DNA from: an uncultured Helicobacteraceae bacterium
Lineage (GTDB): Bacteria > Campylobacterota > Campylobacteria > Campylobacterales > Helicobacteraceae
Length of the DNA: 64,000 nucleotides
Direction of reading: 5' to 3'
NCBI GenBank assembly: GCA_947176375.1
Contig: CAMWQM010000002.1
Location: forward strand, 107,660-171,659
Numbering within the stretch: the first letter of the stretch is position 1; the number at the start of each line of letters is the position of its first letter. Below are positions 61,731 to 64,000 of the stretch, one piece after another. Position numbers and translations under genes: made by a program. A model generated the notes under the pieces. It saw only the letters and a list, made by a program, of their open reading frames with translations. It was not told where the DNA came from and did no database searches.

Positions 61731-62492
61731 ATGCCAAATAGATTAGATTTTGCTAAAATTTTGAAAGATGAATTAGATAAAAAGGAGCAAAAAAATGACA
61801 ATGCAATCATCAATACCTCAAATATCAAACAGAATGAGATTAGAGGGGATAGAGAGATTGATAGAGGCACTCCCAACAGCTACATTGGAGAGCTTGGCAG
61901 AGGTTCCACTCTGGCTTCTATACGATATGGAGATAGTGGCTCTAAATCAAAACAACAAAGAAGCTTTGAAAACAATCAGAGAGGAGATAGTGAGGAATCT
62001 AGAAGCACAGCAATGGGCGAAGGAAGTAAAGAAATGGGCGAAGGAAGTAAAAGAGTTTCAAGATTCGATGGTAGCCAAATATGGAGATATAATCTTAAAG
62101 AAGCAGAACGATTAATAGCAAATATTTTAGTTAGAAATAATTATGAAGATAGCCTAGAATCTGCAATATCTAAAAATGCTATCCCAGCTTATAGAGAAAT
62201 TGATAATAAATATTTACCAAGAAGAAAAATACTTTATACAGAATTACAAAAAGAGGAAAACTATTTAAAACAAAGAGAAGAACTTTTAACTCAACAAAAA
62301 GAAAGAGAAATAAGGGTAAAAGAATTGTTTAAAAGTGTTCTAGATAGAGCAGAGAATTTTAGGAAAATGTTAAATGATTTAGAGCCAAAAGCTATAAGTT
62401 TAACAAAACAAACTAGATTTGAAAAGATTAGATTAATAAAATCCAAGAGCACAGATGAATTAATCCAATCTTTTAGAAGGAGAAGGAGATGA
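61731..62492 (+). CDS. Hypothetical protein, possibly plasmid-mobilisation related
   Basis: The 253-codon frame begins MPNRLDFAKILKDELDKKEQ. It then passes through a low-complexity G/S/R/N-rich part (about residues 25-118) where another gene is read in a different frame. It ends in a long helical region (about 119-253) with KEENYLKQREELLTQQKERE and an RRRRR tail. I do not recognise it firmly. The start recalls MobB/MbeB-like proteins, and the overlapped layout recalls the mobilisation genes of ColE1-type plasmids, so a plasmid origin is possible. A 21-nt direct repeat (about 62014-62055) gives the MGEGSK duplication. It overlaps fic by 4 nt. Confidence 0.55.
   Translation: MPNRLDFAKILKDELDKKEQKNDNAIINTSNIKQNEIRGDREIDRGTPNSYIGELGRGSTLASIRYGDSGSKSKQQRSFENNQRGDSEESRSTAMGEGSKEMGEGSKRVSRFDGSQIWRYNLKEAERLIANILVRNNYEDSLESAISKNAIPAYREIDNKYLPRRKILYTELQKEENYLKQREELLTQQKEREIRVKELFKSVLDRAENFRKMLNDLEPKAISLTKQTRFEKIRLIKSKSTDELIQSFRRRRR
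61795..62115 (+). CDS. Small protein embedded in the preceding frame
   Basis: AAAGGAG lies 6 nt before the ATG. The 106-residue product (MTMQSSIPQISNRMRLEGIE...) is helical, has normal amino-acid composition and good hydrophobic spacing (RLIEALPTATLESLAEVPLW, LLYDMEIVALNQ), and ends with charged repeats QQWAKEVKKWAKEVKEF. In the other frame the same DNA gives low-complexity sequence. So in this stretch the +1 frame is more gene-like, and the two genes overlap completely in different frames. Its function is unknown. Confidence 0.55.
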   Translation: MTMQSSIPQISNRMRLEGIERLIEALPTATLESLAEVPLWLLYDMEIVALNQNNKEALKTIREEIVRNLEAQQWAKEVKKWAKEVKEFQDSMVAKYGDIILKKQND

Positions 62493-63304
62493 TAACTTAT
62501 AATCCAAGATTTTTAGATAAAACTACTTTTTTAAGTGATTATGAAACAGAGATTCTAAATAATATGTCCAAAAATCTTAAATTTAAAGAATTACTAAAAA
62601 ACAATAAAGAGCAATCAGCTTTACAAAAGCTCTACTTTGATTTTATTTATACTTCTGCAAAAATTGAAGGAAACAGCTATACAAGAGGTGAGGCACAAAC
62701 TCTCTTTGAAACTAAAAAGCCAATAGGTAGTAAAAATATAAATGAAGCTATTATGCTTTTAAATATTAAAGAAGCTTTAGAATATGTTTTAGAAAAGCAA
62801 CCAGAGATTAATAAACATTCTATAAGAGAGATTCATCAAATCCTTTCCCAAAATCTTTTAACTAAAGAGGCTCAAGGTGGAGTTAGAAAAATAGCAGTTT
62901 ATATTAGCAATAGTGATTATATGCCACTAGATAATCCGCACGAATTAGAAAATCAAATGGATAAAATGCTTGATATTTATCATACAATTAAAAATCCTTA
63001 TGATAAAGCTATATATATTCATAATAATTTAGCTTATTTGCAATATTTTCAAGATTGTAATAAAAGATTGGCAAGATTAATTCAGAATCTTAGTTTGCTT
63101 AATAGCAATCTTGCATTTTTATCTTATAATGCAGCAAGAGCAGAGGGTGAAATTATAGCAAAGTATAAAGAGGGATTAATCGCTTATTATGAGAGTGGAA
63201 ATACTACATTATATACAGATTTTTTTGTTTCAGAATATGAAAAGACATTAGAATTTTTAAATATTGTAAAGCAAAAATCTGCTTTCGTTTTAGTCACTTC
63301 TTAA
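62489..63304 (+). CDS. Fic-domain protein with a degenerate active site, truncated at a CRISPR repeat
   Basis: Fic proteins transfer AMP to target proteins. The class II inhibitory motif S56-A-K-I-E60-G is intact. The catalytic loop, normally HPFxDGN(G/K)R, reads Q185-Y-F-Q-D-C-N-K-R: the catalytic histidine is glutamine and the glycine is cysteine, so AMPylation is unlikely. The 271-residue frame ends SAFVLVTS; the last five codons and the TAA are the first bases of a CRISPR repeat, so the native C-terminus is lost. It is coupled to the upstream gene by ATGA. It may be an inactive, repurposed or decaying toxin. Confidence 0.8.
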   Translation: MITYNPRFLDKTTFLSDYETEILNNMSKNLKFKELLKNNKEQSALQKLYFDFIYTSAKIEGNSYTRGEAQTLFETKKPIGSKNINEAIMLLNIKEALEYVLEKQPEINKHSIREIHQILSQNLLTKEAQGGVRKIAVYISNSDYMPLDNPHELENQMDKMLDIYHTIKNPYDKAIYIHNNLAYLQYFQDCNKRLARLIQNLSLLNSNLAFLSYNAARAEGEIIAKYKEGLIAYYESGNTTLYTDFFVSEYEKTLEFLNIVKQKSAFVLVTS

Positions 63305-64000
63305 ATCACTTTATGGTAAAATCAGCTATTTCATCAGTGTTTGAGAACGCAAGTTTTAGTCACTTCTTAAATCACTTTATGGTAAAATAAAAAAGCAACA
63401 ATTTCAGAACTAGGACTTGTTTTAGTCACTTCTTAAATCACTTTATGGTAAAATTTCTTTTATCAGAATCGCGATACGCCAAATGTTTTAGTCACTTCTT
63501 AAATCACTTTATGGTAAAATACCGGAAAAAAGGGTGACAAGGTCAGTAGTGTTTTAGTCACTTCTTAAATCACTTTATGGTAAAATGCTTTCAGAGGAAG
63601 TAGAACCGGAAAAAAGGTTTTAGTCACTTCTTAAATCACTTTATGGTAAAATTTTATTTTTTTTCGACATTTTGGTGTCACTGTTTTAGTCACTTCTTAA
63701 ATCACTTTATGGTAAAATTTATCCTCGATGACATCAAAATCGTTTGCGGTTTTAGTCACTTCTTAAATCACTTTATGGTAAAATTTCTTTTATTTGAATC
63801 GCGATATGCCACATGTTTTAGTCACTTCTTAAATCACTTTATGGTAAAATAGGTATTTGTGTCGCCGCCTGTTATTAAATGTTTTAGTCACTTCTTAAAT
63901 CACTTTATGGTAAAATAAAATTTCCATAACATTAATTGGAAAAAGTGTTTTAGTCACTTCTTAAATCACTTTATGGTAAAATAAAATTTCCATAACATTA
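63287..64000 (+). CRISPR. Type II-C CRISPR array, 11 repeats seen, runs off the window
   Basis: Identical 36-nt repeats (GTTTTAGTCACTT at the start, TTATGGTAAAAT at the end) begin at 63287, 63353, 63419, 63485, 63551, 63617, 63683, 63749, 63815, 63881 and 63947; all complete spacers are exactly 30 nt. The repeat is close to that of C. jejuni, whose Cas9 system is type II-C. The crRNA is read on the plus strand with the spacer before GUUUUAGUC. The end TGGTAAAAT of each repeat is an extended -10, so each spacer can be transcribed from the preceding repeat, as known in C. jejuni and Neisseria. Spacer peculiarities (near-duplicates, overlap, a tandem copy) are given in the findings. No cas gene is in view. 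Confidence 0.98.

Noticed and set aside
63643..63852. 69-codon open frame with three CFSHFLNHFMVKF-like repeats
   Set aside because: It is the CRISPR repeat translated; the period is the 66-nt repeat-spacer unit.

Overview
The window is AT-rich DNA from the Campylobacterota and looks like a Helicobacter, most likely an intestinal or enterohepatic species. The evidence is a set of gene blocks and families typical of that group: infB-rbfA-rimP, petABC, pseC near accC-accB and dcd, the flgM-flgK flagellar block, a csd3-type M23 peptidase, short ComEC and FtsY proteins, and ndk-DUF177-rpmF-plsX-fabH. The type II-C CRISPR repeat differs from the Campylobacter jejuni repeat (as I remember it) at only four of 36 positions. 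The species cannot be fixed from the sequence alone.

Layout. 1-3851: translation and riboflavin operon (end of infB, rbfA, rimP, ribD, an N6-adenine methyltransferase, a cysteine-cluster protein). 4006-6153: feoB. 6688-7032: four tRNA genes (Pro, His, Arg, Arg). 7.5-9.4 kb: two outer-membrane barrel genes. 9.9-14.6 kb: ThiF/MoeB-type enzyme, metallo-beta-lactamase-fold hydrolase, dGTPase, argD, MidA-type methyltransferase. 14.7-17.4 kb: petABC, the cytochrome bc1 complex. 17.4-18.8 kb holds no gene. 18.8-24.1 kb: a frameshifted Tat-exported asparaginase, pseC, accC/accB, dcd. 24.4-29.7 kb: barrel protein, radA, ftsY, thioredoxin-like lipoprotein, Nudix, M23 peptidase. 29.8-32.6 kb: flagellar genes up to flgK. 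33-41.4 kb: hemerythrin with an in-frame amber codon, tRNA-Arg, hup, queuosine-precursor transporter, prenyltransferase, comEC, a heavy-metal ATPase and a divergent RcnR-type regulator. 42.2-44.9 kb: a two-gene glucosyltransferase system with a G9 tract in its coding sequence. 45-58.3 kb: ung, gatC, ansB, metA/metY, fatty-acid and phospholipid genes, ndk, a Bax1-I protein.

59.2-64.0 kb is an accessory region and the most unusual part. It holds a frameshifted orphan gene, a strong tracrRNA candidate on the minus strand (anti-repeat, extended -10, hairpins, terminator), and the decayed end of a large serine recombinase that abuts it. Next come a GC-richer block of foreign aspect, one isolated perfect CRISPR repeat, a 1.65 kb mob-like/Fic cassette, and a type II-C array that runs off the window. 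The cassette sits exactly between two perfect repeats, and the second repeat supplies the last codons and the stop of the fic gene. Two neighbouring spacers overlap by 12 nt, which lets the protospacer-adjacent sequence be read from the array itself. No cas gene lies in the window; they probably lie beyond its right end.

Recurrent themes are homopolymer tracts that switch or break reading frames (G9 in the gtr gene, G9 as the ribosome-binding region of the rcnR-type gene, A8 in an asparaginase, A6 in two accessory genes) and a strong excess of the heptamer GAATCTA/TAGATTC, which is missing from the foreign block.
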